DNA from: an uncultured Pelagibacteraceae bacterium
GTDB lineage: Bacteria; Pseudomonadota; Alphaproteobacteria; Pelagibacterales; Pelagibacteraceae
Direction: 5' to 3'
NCBI GenBank assembly: GCA_902623785.1
Contig: CACNVG010000001.1
Coordinates: forward strand, 200,714-264,713
Length of the DNA: 64,000 nucleotides
The position numbers and the translations under genes are program-made. Positions 23,092 to 31,583 of this stretch are shown here, piece by piece (positions within the stretch are counted from its first letter, which is position 1; the number at the start of each line of letters is the position of its first letter). The notes under the pieces were generated by a model that worked only from the letters and a program-made list of their open reading frames with translations, was not told where the DNA came from and ran no database searches.

Positions 23092-24132
23092 ATGACGAAG
23101 GTTGGGGAGCACGTCACTTTAGACATTATAGGTACTGAAAAAGAGTACGAACCGAAGTTTTTTGAAAAACTTGTTTATAAGATATCAAAAAAGGCAAAAG
23201 TTACAGTTTTAGAGATTTCAAAGTACAAATTCGAACCACAGGGCTTTACTATTGTAGCCTTATTAGCTGAAAGTCATATCAGTTTTCATACTTTTCCAGA
23301 AAGAGGAATTATAAGTTTTGATTTTTTTACGTGTGGGAAAGTAAATCCTAATGTTGCATACGATATTTTAAAAAAAGAAATTAAGCATAAGAGAATTGTT
23401 AAAAAAGAATTCAATAGAGACACAATAAGTTATTATGATGATATCTATAGCTCACCAGGTTTAAAAAAGCATTACATGGTCAAAGATGTTTTGGAAAACT
23501 TTACATCAAAAGTAGGTCAAAACATTGAAATTTTGGATCTTGTACAATTTGGCAAATCTCTTTTTATCGATGGTGAACTTCAAGTAGCAGAAAATGATGA
23601 ACATTTGTATAGTTCAACATTTGTTAACTCAGGATTAAAACTTAATCCATCAAATGATAAAACTGCAATAATTGGTGGAGGAGATGGAGGAGTTGCGAGA
23701 GAATGCATATCTAAAGGTTTTAAATTAATTGATTGGTACGAGTTAGATCCTGAAGTTGTAACAATGTGTGAGAAATATTTGTCTAAGGTAGGTAAGAAAG
23801 CAACTACAAAAAATCATGTGCAATGTGTATGGGGAGATGCATTTGAAAGTATTAAATCAGTTGAAGACAATAAGTATGATAAAATTTATGTAGATTTAAA
23901 CGATGATCAATATTGTATTGATTTAGCCGCAAAAAATATCAAATCTTTAAAAAGAATTCTTAAACCAAATGGAACTATAACTGCACAAGTTGGAAGCCAA
24001 GATAAAAAACCTAAGCAAGTTGATAAATGGTTAAATCTTTTTGAAAAAAGTTTTGGCAACACATCCTTAGACAGAGTTTATATTCCAAGCTTTGACTGTT
24101 CTTGGAATTTTGCATCTTCTCTAAATAAATAA
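23092..24132 (+). CDS. speDE: SpeD-SpeE fusion: S-adenosylmethionine decarboxylase / spermidine synthase
   Basis: A 346-aa fusion. Residues 1-110 are a class 1b AdoMet decarboxylase: GEHVTLDIIGT, then LLAESHISFHTFPE where self-cleavage between Glu60 and Ser61 creates the pyruvoyl group; His66 and Cys81 match the processing residues. Residues about 115-346 are an aminopropyltransferase with IIGGGDGGVARECI. So one chain makes decarboxylated SAM and transfers its aminopropyl group to a diamine, releasing methylthioadenosine for mtnP-mtnA upstream. AdoMetDC-aminopropyltransferase fusions are reported in Pelagibacter. Oddities: the usual YHE of SpeE is YSS here, and the PVGP after DxxD is missing. 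Confidence 0.9.
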   Translation: MTKVGEHVTLDIIGTEKEYEPKFFEKLVYKISKKAKVTVLEISKYKFEPQGFTIVALLAESHISFHTFPERGIISFDFFTCGKVNPNVAYDILKKEIKHKRIVKKEFNRDTISYYDDIYSSPGLKKHYMVKDVLENFTSKVGQNIEILDLVQFGKSLFIDGELQVAENDEHLYSSTFVNSGLKLNPSNDKTAIIGGGDGGVARECISKGFKLIDWYELDPEVVTMCEKYLSKVGKKATTKNHVQCVWGDAFESIKSVEDNKYDKIYVDLNDDQYCIDLAAKNIKSLKRILKPNGTITAQVGSQDKKPKQVDKWLNLFEKSFGNTSLDRVYIPSFDCSWNFASSLNK

Positions 24133-24522
24133 TTAATATTTAGTATACTGTTTAATTTCTTTGATTTTAGATCCGGTGTGATTATTTATTTCCAACTTAA
24201 TACTTGCTCGTTTGTCGTTTAAGAAATGGATTTCTCTTGATAATAAGATGAAATGTTCGTCGAATTTTGAATCTTTTTCACATTCTCTTTTATTATCTTC
24301 GATATCCCATAATTTAGTATTTATTTCTTTTAATTCAGAGAAAAGACTCTTAATCTTTTCATCAACTTTCACATTTTTATCACATTGTTCCTTTAAAGAA
24401 TCATATTCAAGATTTATGAATTTTAGTTTTTCTGCATCTTTGATTTTGTCTTTTTTGATTTCAAGGATAGTTAATTTATCTAATAACTCACCAACAGATA
24501 CTTCAACTAGTATTTTATTCAT
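24133..24522 (-). CDS. DUF6165-like coiled-coil protein
   Basis: A 129-aa, highly charged and mostly helical protein. It opens with ILVEVSVGELLDKLTILEIK, which I recognise as the DUF6165 family, found near glycosyltransferase genes in many proteobacteria; the rest (SLFSELKEINTKLWDIED) should form a coiled coil. No enzyme motif is visible. It is divergent from the GT9 gene at 24555 (32-bp gap), and another glycosyltransferase follows, so a role linked to glycan assembly is likely but unproven. A plus-strand frame at 24212-24550 is its antisense shadow. Confidence 0.72.
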   Translation of the reverse strand: MNKILVEVSVGELLDKLTILEIKKDKIKDAEKLKFINLEYDSLKEQCDKNVKVDEKIKSLFSELKEINTKLWDIEDNKRECEKDSKFDEHFILLSREIHFLNDKRASIKLEINNHTGSKIKEIKQYTKY

Positions 24523-24554
24523 AAAATTTTATAGTGTGATAAATTGTTAAAAAT

Positions 24555-25484
24555 ATGTCTAATATATTAATCATAAAGCACGGATCACTAGGAGATATAG
24601 CTCAAGCGAGTGGGGCAATTCAAGATATTTATGACAATCATAAAGATGATTTTATTTATTTATTAACATCTCACACATATTCAGATCTTTTAAAAAAAAA
24701 TCCCAATATAAAGGACGTAATTATCGATAAAAGATTATCTAGATTTAATTTGATCTATCTTTTTTCCTTAATGAAAAAAATTAAACAACATAAGTTTTCA
24801 AAGGTCTACGATCTACAGAATTCCTCAAGGACTTCATTTTATAAAAGAATTCTATTTCCTAACTCAGGATCTTATAAATGGTCCTCTTCAGAGACCACTT
24901 TACCAGCAAATGAAACTAAAAAAGAATTCGATAAAAAACCTGTTTTAGAAAGATTTGATCATCAATTAAAGATATCTGGTTTAAAAACATCCCACACCTT
25001 AATACCAGATTTTTCTTGGGGTTGTTCTAATATCGAAAAACTTATTTCTAAATATAATTTAACTGACTATATATTGTTATTCCCTTTTTGCTCTGAGCAC
25101 CTACAACAAAAGAAATGGCCATATTACGATCAACTCATTAAAATGATAAAACAAAATCATCCTAATCTAAAAATAGTGATAGCACCTGGTCCTGGTGAAA
25201 TAGAAAAAGCCAAAAAGTTAGATGCTGTTTCTATTCTAAGTGAAGACAGACCAATTTCAATTTCAGAACTGGCAGGTTTAATAAAGAGAAGCAAATTTGT
25301 TGTTGCAAATGATACAGGTCCTGCACATATGGCAGCACATTTGAATGTTAAAGGTCTGTCTTTGTTTGGAAGTCATACGACAGCTCATAAGGTGAGTATT
25401 GAAAGAGAAAACTTTAAAGCAATACAAGTGAGCGATTTAAAAAACTTAAGTGCAGAGAAAGTTTTCGAAAGATTAGTTCTTTAA
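24555..25484 (+). CDS. Family 9 glycosyltransferase (heptosyltransferase-like)
   Basis: A 309-aa GT-B fold protein of family 9, the family of LPS heptosyltransferases. It begins ILIIKHGSLGDIAQASGAI, has VYDLQNSSRTSFYKR, the nucleotide-site segment LLFPFCSEHLQQKKWP, and VVANDTGPAHMAAHLN near the C terminus, all standard for WaaC/F. It probably adds a heptose or similar sugar to the lipopolysaccharide core, in the cytoplasm. The 3' end overlaps the convergent GT4 gene by twelve bases. Confidence 0.88.
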   Translation: MSNILIIKHGSLGDIAQASGAIQDIYDNHKDDFIYLLTSHTYSDLLKKNPNIKDVIIDKRLSRFNLIYLFSLMKKIKQHKFSKVYDLQNSSRTSFYKRILFPNSGSYKWSSSETTLPANETKKEFDKKPVLERFDHQLKISGLKTSHTLIPDFSWGCSNIEKLISKYNLTDYILLFPFCSEHLQQKKWPYYDQLIKMIKQNHPNLKIVIAPGPGEIEKAKKLDAVSILSEDRPISISELAGLIKRSKFVVANDTGPAHMAAHLNVKGLSLFGSHTTAHKVSIERENFKAIQVSDLKNLSAEKVFERLVL

Positions 25485-26561
25485 AATTTCTAAATATTTT
25501 TTTAAGATTTCTGACCAAAGAAATTTTTTTGCATTTTCTTCTGCATTTTTTCCTAAAACTTTAAATTTATTATTCTGTAATATTTCTACTAAACTTTGAT
25601 AGATTTCATCCATGTTATTTCCATCACAAATTAAACCAGTTTCATTATTGACAATAGCGTCGGATGCACCACCAATTTTTCCTCCGATAGATGGAACTCC
25701 ATATTGAGCAGCCTCAACATAAACAATTCCAAAACCTTCTACAGATTTTTTGTAAGAAATTGATGGCATGACAAAAACATTTGAATTTTTTAAGTAAGAG
25801 TTTTTTTCATCTTTTGATAAATTTTTTAAAAATAAAACATTACTTTCAAGTTTTAATTCTTTAATAAGTTTTTTCTGAGACTCCAAAGTATCGCCTTGAC
25901 CTATACAAATATAAATAATATTTGGGTAAATTTCTTTCAAATTTCTCAAAGACATAATTATTTTTTCATGATTTTTTCTTTTATCAAATCTAGCGACAGT
26001 AATTAGTCTTGGCTCTTTTCCCTCAAGTTTCTTCAATATTTTTTCCTCTGTTTTTGGATTTATTTCTTCTCTTGGAAATACACCTGGGTTTATAACTTTG
26101 ATTTTTTCCTCATTAATACCAATTTCAATACCTAGGTTTTTTGTGAAGTTTGAATTTGCAATGACATGATCACAGTCGTTTAACACTCTAACAACTCGTT
26201 TATTTAAAAAAGAATCTTTTTTATGATTTATCTCTTTAGAGTGAATAAGACATGTTTTTCTTATTTTAGTATTAATATTTTCTAAACTCTTCCAATGGTC
26301 AGAGATAATATTTTTTACTTTAGTATTTTTTTGTAGGTAATTATTAATTAATGAAGCTTTTCTGAATTTTCTAAAGATTTTTGGCCCACCGACCCTTTCT
26401 ATTGAAAATGATAAGTCTTCATCAAATTTATCTTGCTGATAGTGTTCATCTGCAAATACCTTGACCATCATGTGTTCTGACAGTGATTTGGTAAGGCCAA
26501 ACATAAGATTTTGCATACCTCCAACATCAGGTGGAAAATTTCTTGTGATAATTAAATTCAT
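25473..26561 (-). CDS. Family 4 glycosyltransferase
   Basis: A 362-aa GT-B glycosyltransferase of family 4. The N terminus shows ITRNFPPDVGGMQNLMFGL; the donor-binding half has LITVARFDKRKNHEKIIMSL, EGFGIVYVEAAQYGVPSIGG with the conserved EX7E pattern, and SDAIVNNETGLIC. It likely elongates a lipopolysaccharide or other glycan. It overlaps the redoxin gene upstream by one base, and the GT9 gene convergently by twelve. The sugar donor is not predictable. Confidence 0.9.
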   Translation of the reverse strand: MNLIITRNFPPDVGGMQNLMFGLTKSLSEHMMVKVFADEHYQQDKFDEDLSFSIERVGGPKIFRKFRKASLINNYLQKNTKVKNIISDHWKSLENINTKIRKTCLIHSKEINHKKDSFLNKRVVRVLNDCDHVIANSNFTKNLGIEIGINEEKIKVINPGVFPREEINPKTEEKILKKLEGKEPRLITVARFDKRKNHEKIIMSLRNLKEIYPNIIYICIGQGDTLESQKKLIKELKLESNVLFLKNLSKDEKNSYLKNSNVFVMPSISYKKSVEGFGIVYVEAAQYGVPSIGGKIGGASDAIVNNETGLICDGNNMDEIYQSLVEILQNNKFKVLGKNAEENAKKFLWSEILKKYLEILKN

Positions 26562-27115
26562 TATTTAAACCATTTAATACTGCATCCCATACTAGGATAT
26601 TGCTCTTTTGGACCTTGTTGAGTTTTAGCAATTAACTTCATTGATTTAAGCAACTCGCTGTCACCCGAACCTACAGGCTTTAAATCATTTAATTCTCTTA
26701 TTCTTCCTCTGTAATTTAGTTTTAGGTCTTTGTTATATCCAAAAAAGTCAGGTGTACACACGGCATTGTATTTTTTTGCGATTTCTTGTGTTTCATCAAT
26801 TAAATAAGGAAATGAAAAGTTATATCTATCAGAAAACTTTTTCATATTTTCAAAAGAATCTTCAGGGTAGTTTTTGGTATCATTTGACATTATCGCAACT
26901 GAGTTTATGCCATCTTCCTTAAGTTTAGAACAATCATTTGCAAGTTCTCTTATTATAGCTTTTACATAGGGGCAATGATTACAAATAAACATTATCAAAG
27001 TTCCATTATCGCCTTTGACATCATTCAATGTTAATAATTCCCCATTAATTGATTTTAGCTTAAAATCTATTGCATTCAGACCGAAATCACATATTGGAGT
27101 TTTTAAAAGTGCCAT
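26561..27115 (-). CDS. Thioredoxin-like (AhpC/TSA family) redoxin
   Basis: A 184-aa thioredoxin-fold protein of the redoxin/AhpC-TSA group. The active-site segment is LIMFICNHCPYVKAI, a Cys-Asn-His-Cys motif near residue 46; PDFFGYNKDLKLNYRGRI is the cis-Pro side. This subfamily (thioredoxin family protein with CNHCPYV) is widespread but its substrate is not defined. No signal peptide, so cytoplasmic. It overlaps the GT4 start by one base, and diverges from the gamma-carbonic anhydrase gene with only 17 bp between. Confidence 0.85.
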   Translation of the reverse strand: MALLKTPICDFGLNAIDFKLKSINGELLTLNDVKGDNGTLIMFICNHCPYVKAIIRELANDCSKLKEDGINSVAIMSNDTKNYPEDSFENMKKFSDRYNFSFPYLIDETQEIAKKYNAVCTPDFFGYNKDLKLNYRGRIRELNDLKPVGSGDSELLKSMKLIAKTQQGPKEQYPSMGCSIKWFK

Positions 27116-27132
27116 GTTAGAATATATAAATT

Positions 27133-27645
27133 ATGTTTTACGATTTGGAAAATAAAAAACCAAAAAACTCTGGCGAAAATTGGGTAGCTCCGAACGCTGT
27201 TATTATTGGAGATGTAACATTAGATAAGAATACAAGTGTTTGGTTTAATGCAACCTTAAGAGGTGACATTGAAAATATTCACATAGGTGAGGGCTCAAAC
27301 GTTCAGGATGGTTGTGTATTACACACTGATCCAGGTTGTCCTTTGAAAGTTGGAAAAAATGTAACCATTGGACATTTAGTGATGCTTCATGGATGCACTA
27401 TTGGTGACAACAGCTTAATTGGAATTGGTGCAGTGATCCTTAACAAAGCAAAGATCGGAAAAAATTGTATTATAGGCGCAAAGGCTTTGATTACAGAAAA
27501 TAAAGAGATACCAGATAACTCCTTAGTTGTTGGATCTCCAGGAAAAATTATTAGACAAGTAACAGAAGAGGAAAAAAAAGCAGTCTTTGAAAATACCAAA
27601 CATTATCAAGACAATTGGAAAAAATATTCTAAATCAATTTTTTAA
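27133..27645 (+). CDS. Gamma-carbonic anhydrase family protein
   Basis: A 170-aa left-handed beta-helix protein of the gamma-carbonic anhydrase/YrdA type. Hexapeptide repeats run through most of the chain; TLRGDIENIHIGEG, VLHTDPG and TIGHLVMLHGCTIGDNSLIG carry the three zinc-binding His. Many YrdA-type relatives lack proven carbonic anhydrase activity, so the function stays provisional. The 3' end overlaps the flavin oxidase gene by four bases. Confidence 0.88.
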   Translation: MFYDLENKKPKNSGENWVAPNAVIIGDVTLDKNTSVWFNATLRGDIENIHIGEGSNVQDGCVLHTDPGCPLKVGKNVTIGHLVMLHGCTIGDNSLIGIGAVILNKAKIGKNCIIGAKALITENKEIPDNSLVVGSPGKIIRQVTEEEKKAVFENTKHYQDNWKKYSKSIF

Positions 27646-28241
27646 GGAACTAACCAAGTATCTTTATTACTTTCCAGATCAAACTTTGCTCTTCGATGGC
27701 CTTTAGCCGCAAGATATAACCACTCAATAGATTTTATTTTACACTGAATGACAGTGAAATTTTTATAACCTTCTTCACTTTGCTCTTTTGTATAATCAAA
27801 ATTATCTAACTCAGGTTTAAGTCCTGATGTTGGAACATCAGACTCTGTTCCTGGACCATTATCAACCAAATAACATTTACGGCTTATATGTTGAGTTTTT
27901 TCCCAAGAATTCTTTGTAATGTCGTTTTTATGATTAATAATACAGTTTACTTTAAGTCGAACCTGAATTTTTTCATCCTTATCATAAAATAAAAGAGCAG
28001 CATTGGGATTACTTTTAAGTAATTCTATTTTATCTGATCTTATGTCACTGTGAAATTGAACTAAGTTATTTTGTTGATCTGCCTTTCTTAAAACAACAAT
28101 TCTTCCATCTATATCGTTGTTATGACCACATATGAAAGTTGGAATTCTAAATTGAGAACTTCTATTAGTCACTGCATCATCCAGCATTGACCATATTTTC
28201 TTTTTTATTTCATTGAAATCTTCATAGTACGCAGGCTGCAT
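27642..28241 (-). CDS. Pyridoxamine 5'-phosphate oxidase family FMN-binding protein
   Basis: A 199-aa split-barrel protein resembling the Alr4036-type subgroup of the PNPOx family. Seen: FRIPTFICGHNNDIDGRIVVLRK, HSDIRSDKIELLKSNP, the FMN-binding NAALLFYDKDEKIQVRL, and a C-terminal IEWLYLAAKGHRRAKF typical of the PNPOx tail. It may bind FMN and act as an oxidase, but vitamin B6 synthesis is not certain from sequence. It lies five bases before the hydroxyacid dehydrogenase, in the same direction. Confidence 0.82.
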   Translation of the reverse strand: MQPAYYEDFNEIKKKIWSMLDDAVTNRSSQFRIPTFICGHNNDIDGRIVVLRKADQQNNLVQFHSDIRSDKIELLKSNPNAALLFYDKDEKIQVRLKVNCIINHKNDITKNSWEKTQHISRKCYLVDNGPGTESDVPTSGLKPELDNFDYTKEQSEEGYKNFTVIQCKIKSIEWLYLAAKGHRRAKFDLESNKDTWLVP

Positions 28242-28245
28242 ACTT

Positions 28246-29115
28246 TTACTTTCTAAATCTTTTTATTAAGCTTGAAGTATCCCATCTTTTACCACCCATG
28301 TCCTGAACCTCAGCATAATACTTGTCAATTATTTCTGTGATAGGTAACAGTGATCCATTATTCTTTGCTTCTTCCATTGCAATTTTAAGATCTTTTCTCA
28401 TCCAATCCACAGCAAATCCAAAATCAAATTTATCTTCTAGCATTGTTTTATATCTGTTCTCCATTTGCCAAGATTGAGCAGCGCCTTTTGAAATAACTTC
28501 AATAACATCTTCCATATTTAATCCTGCTTTTTGACCAAAGTTTATTGCTTCAGATAATCCTTGTACTAATCCTGCAATACAAATTTGATTAACCATCTTT
28601 GCTAATTGACCTGAACCAGATTTACCTAACAACTTTACTTTTTTGCTGTAGCAATCAATTTTATCTAATGCCTTATCAAAATCTCCTTGATCTCCACCTA
28701 CCATTACAGTAAGCGCACCATTCTCAGCACCTGCTTGACCACCAGATACGGGTGCATCTAAAAAACCAAATCCATTTTTTTTTGCGTGAGAATAAATTTC
28801 TCTTGCTATTGTTGCTGAAGCAGTTGTGTTATCAATATAGACTGCACCTTTCTTAATTGACTTGAATATTCCATTTTCTCCAAATGTAACTTCTCTTAAA
28901 TCGTTGTCGTTTCCTACACATGTAAAAACATAATCAGCGTCTTTTGCAGCTTCTTTAGGGGTGTCAGCTTTTTTTCCTTTGAATTCTTTTATCCATTTAT
29001 CAGCTTTAGCTCCTGTTCTATTATAAACAGTTACATTGTGCCCACCTTTTGATATATAACCAGCCATGGGATATCCCATTACACCAAGACCAATAAAAGC
29101 AACGTTACAAGACAT
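28246..29115 (-). CDS. NAD(P)-dependent beta-hydroxyacid dehydrogenase (HIBADH/GarR family)
   Basis: A 289-aa enzyme of the 3-hydroxyisobutyrate/tartronate-semialdehyde dehydrogenase family, reducing or oxidising a short beta-hydroxyacid. It shows IGLGVMGYPMAGYISKGGHN for NAD, DAPVSGGQAGAENGALTVMVGG for substrate, and GQLAKMVNQICIAG with the catalytic Lys near 170. Length is standard. The substrate (3-hydroxyisobutyrate, tartronate semialdehyde, succinic semialdehyde) is undecided. Its start is six bases from the divergent MFS gene, so the promoters must extend into coding DNA. Confidence 0.88.
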   Translation of the reverse strand: MSCNVAFIGLGVMGYPMAGYISKGGHNVTVYNRTGAKADKWIKEFKGKKADTPKEAAKDADYVFTCVGNDNDLREVTFGENGIFKSIKKGAVYIDNTTASATIAREIYSHAKKNGFGFLDAPVSGGQAGAENGALTVMVGGDQGDFDKALDKIDCYSKKVKLLGKSGSGQLAKMVNQICIAGLVQGLSEAINFGQKAGLNMEDVIEVISKGAAQSWQMENRYKTMLEDKFDFGFAVDWMRKDLKIAMEEAKNNGSLLPITEIIDKYYAEVQDMGGKRWDTSSLIKRFRK

Positions 29116-29121
29116 AATTTA

Positions 29122-30324
29122 ATGTTAAAAAATTTAAGTATTAAAGTAATTATTTTCGGATTTATATTTACATTTTTTTCAAGTTTTGGACAGAGTTTTT
29201 TTCTAGGATTGTTCAACGAAAGTATAAGAAATGAATTAAATATTACTCATGGACAATTTGGCTCAATCTATGCATCAGCAACTTTATTAAGTAGTATAAT
29301 TTTAATTTGGGTTGGAAAGAAAATAGATGACTTTGACGTCTTAAAATTTTCTTTTTTTGTAATATCATTGCTTGCAATATCAACATTTACTTTCTCAAAG
29401 ATTAATTCAATAGCATTTCTTTTTGTAGCAATATTGCTAATGAGATTTTCCGGTCAAGGAATGATGTCTCACACTGCTTCTACAACAATATCCAGATACT
29501 TCACTAACACACGGGGTAAGGCCCTTAGTACTGGATGGTTTGGCTTATCTACCGCAGAATTTTTAATGCCAGTTACAATAATTTATGCACTTACTATAAT
29601 GGATTGGAGAAATATATGGATCATTATTTCAGTCGCCATAATTTTATTTCTCCCTTTGATATCTTACTTTTTAGTTAAAGAGGTTAAACTTTCATCAAGA
29701 GAGAATGATAATGAAGTTGCCAAAGAAAACATAAAACAATGGAAAAGATCTGAAGTTATTAAAGATTATAGATTTATTATTATAGCATTAAACATGTTAG
29801 CGATGCCCTGGATAGCTACTGGTATATTTGTTTATCAATCATTTATCTTGTCTGCCAAAAACTGGGGGGAATATACTATCGCTCAATCATTTATGGTTTA
29901 TTCAATTGCATCAGTGTTAACTTTATTCGTAGCAGGATATTTAATTGATAAATTTACAAGTAGAAAACTACTTATATATATGAATATCCCTTTTTTGATT
30001 TCTTTATTAATTTTAATTTACTTTCAATCACCAGTTTCCTCATTCTTCTTCCTTGGATTAATTGGAGTATCAAATGGTTTTGCTAACGTTTTAGGCTCAT
30101 CAACATGGGCTGAGTTATATGGGGTTAAGTTTATAGGATCAATTAAAGCATTAACTACAGCTTTAATGGTATTTTCAACAGCATTTGGAACGGCTCTTTT
30201 TGGATTAATGATAGACTTTGACTTTTCTATAGAACAGATATCAATGATTTCTGGAGGCTATATTTTAATTTCTTTAGTTTTGCTGTTTTTAATTAAAAAC
30301 AAACTCAATCCAACGATTTTATAA
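29122..30324 (+). CDS. MFS transporter
   Basis: A 400-aa major facilitator superfamily protein with about twelve hydrophobic helices in two halves. The N-terminal half has GQFGSIYASATLLSSI and the loop 2-3 motif IWVGKKIDDFDVL, a variant of the MFS motif A, and GRGM-like motif near helix 4 (RFSGQGMMSH). The C half begins near residue 215. Related proteins carry nitrate, sugars or organic acids; substrate unknown. It is divergent from the hydroxyacid dehydrogenase with a six-base gap. Confidence 0.85.
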   Translation: MLKNLSIKVIIFGFIFTFFSSFGQSFFLGLFNESIRNELNITHGQFGSIYASATLLSSIILIWVGKKIDDFDVLKFSFFVISLLAISTFTFSKINSIAFLFVAILLMRFSGQGMMSHTASTTISRYFTNTRGKALSTGWFGLSTAEFLMPVTIIYALTIMDWRNIWIIISVAIILFLPLISYFLVKEVKLSSRENDNEVAKENIKQWKRSEVIKDYRFIIIALNMLAMPWIATGIFVYQSFILSAKNWGEYTIAQSFMVYSIASVLTLFVAGYLIDKFTSRKLLIYMNIPFLISLLILIYFQSPVSSFFFLGLIGVSNGFANVLGSSTWAELYGVKFIGSIKALTTALMVFSTAFGTALFGLMIDFDFSIEQISMISGGYILISLVLLFLIKNKLNPTIL

Positions 30325-30331
30325 AAACACC

Positions 30332-30360
30332 TTGATTTTATAGATCTCAGAGTATAAATA
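30332..30360 (+). promoter_or_regulatory. Promoter of rpoZ, leaderless
   Basis: TTGATT at 30332-30337 and TATAAATA at 30353-30360 (spacer 15 to 17 bp depending on register). The rpoZ ATG at 30367 lies seven to nine bases after the -10, so the transcript would start at or within a couple of bases of the start codon, and no Shine-Dalgarno is present. Confidence 0.6.
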
Positions 30361-30366
30361 CTCCGC

Positions 30367-30894
30367 ATGGCTAGAGTAACTGTAGAAGATTGTATCGATA
30401 AAGTAGACAGCCCTTACGAATTAGTTTTAGTTGCAAAGGAAAGAGCTACTCAATTAAATTCTGGAATTGAACCGAGTGTGGAAAAAGATAACGATAAAAA
30501 TACCGTTATCGCACTTAGAGAAATTGCAAATGAAAATGTTAAAACAAGTGAATTGACAGATAGTGCTGTTTACAAACTTAGAAAACATATTGAGCAAGTT
30601 GATGACTTAAGCGAGGAAGATGAAGATATAGGAGATGATTTTGAAAACTTGTATAAAGGCGAAATCTCAAAAAGCGGAACACCTATTTTACCATCTAAAA
30701 GAGCGAGAAAAGTTCCAGAAAAAATTCAAGTTTCAAAAGAAGATTTAGCTGAATTACAAAATGCTGATGCACCTCAAACAAATGATGCACCAGCTGAAGA
30801 GGGTGGAGAAGAGGAAAGTAACGAAGTTTCTCTTGATGAAATAGCAGAAAACGATCAGCAAGAAGCTGATAACTCAGAAAATTCAGAACAATAA
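30367..30894 (+). CDS. rpoZ: RNA polymerase omega subunit with long acidic C-terminal tail
   Basis: The omega subunit assembles and stabilises beta-prime in RNA polymerase. The first 75 residues match the family: [34 protein letters not shown] and VIALREIAN. The remaining 100 or so residues are rich in Glu, Asp, Asn and Gln ([19 protein letters not shown]) and look disordered; alphaproteobacterial omegas are often 100-140 aa, so 175 is long. The tail may be lineage-specific. cmk follows 47 bp downstream. Confidence 0.9.
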   Translation: MARVTVEDCIDKVDSPYELVLVAKERATQLNSGIEPSVEKDNDKNTVIALREIANENVKTSELTDSAVYKLRKHIEQVDDLSEEDEDIGDDFENLYKGEISKSGTPILPSKRARKVPEKIQVSKEDLAELQNADAPQTNDAPAEEGGEEESNEVSLDEIAENDQQEADNSENSEQ

Positions 30895-30941
30895 TATTTC
30901 AATCATAATCAAAATAAGTTATTTAATTAAACATAGTTTTA

Positions 30942-31583
30942 ATGAATAAGTCTTTAAGAATTGCATGTGATGGAGAAGCTGCTAGCGGTAAAAGCACAGG
31001 TGCAAAATTAGTTTCTAAAAAATATAAACTGTTCCTTATCAATTCTGGACTATTATACAGATATGCAAGTAAAATTATCATTAAACATAAGCCCAAAAAA
31101 ATAGTTCCTTTTTTAAAGAAGAAATTTAAAAATATCTCCTATAATAAAATAAAAAAACAATCTCTTCACTCACAGGAAATTAGTAACCATGTTGGTTATT
31201 TAGCTAAAAACAAAGGTGTTAGAGAAATAATGAAAAAATTTCAAAAAAGAATTATCAAAAAAAATAAAAGAATATGTGTTGAGGGAAGAGATATAGCTAG
31301 CACTATTTTGAAAAAAAATCCCCGTTATGACTTAGCTTTTTATTTTACTTGTAATTTGAATGAAGCTTCTATTAGAAGATGGAAAGATTTAAAGAAGAAA
31401 GTTCCACTTAAAGAGATTAAAAAAAGCTTAAGAATAAGAACTAGACTTGATAAAAAAAGAAAACATTCACCACTAAAAAAAATGAGAGATGCTATTTTAA
31501 TTAGAACAGATAAACTAAATAAAAAAAAAGTATTACTTAAAATGTCTCAGGAGATAGAAAAAATTAATTACAAAACTCTTTAA
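30942..31583 (+). CDS. cmk: Cytidylate kinase
   Basis: A 213-aa (d)CMP kinase. P-loop DGEAASGKSTGAKLVSKKY lies at 9-27, followed by NSGLLYRYASK, VEGRDIASTIL, and IRTDKLNKKK, as in Cmk. The middle is shorter and richer in Lys than E. coli Cmk (227 aa). It phosphorylates CMP and dCMP with ATP for nucleotide recycling. The 3' end overlaps the CoA-transferase gene by 20 bases, convergently. Confidence 0.9.
   Translation: MNKSLRIACDGEAASGKSTGAKLVSKKYKLFLINSGLLYRYASKIIIKHKPKKIVPFLKKKFKNISYNKIKKQSLHSQEISNHVGYLAKNKGVREIMKKFQKRIIKKNKRICVEGRDIASTILKKNPRYDLAFYFTCNLNEASIRRWKDLKKKVPLKEIKKSLRIRTRLDKKRKHSPLKKMRDAILIRTDKLNKKKVLLKMSQEIEKINYKTL

Noticed and set aside
24212-24550. Plus-strand open frame of 112 codons
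   Set aside because: It is antisense to the DUF6165-like gene, is Ser/Phe/Leu-rich as expected for the reverse of a Lys/Glu-rich coding region, and has no recognisable family.
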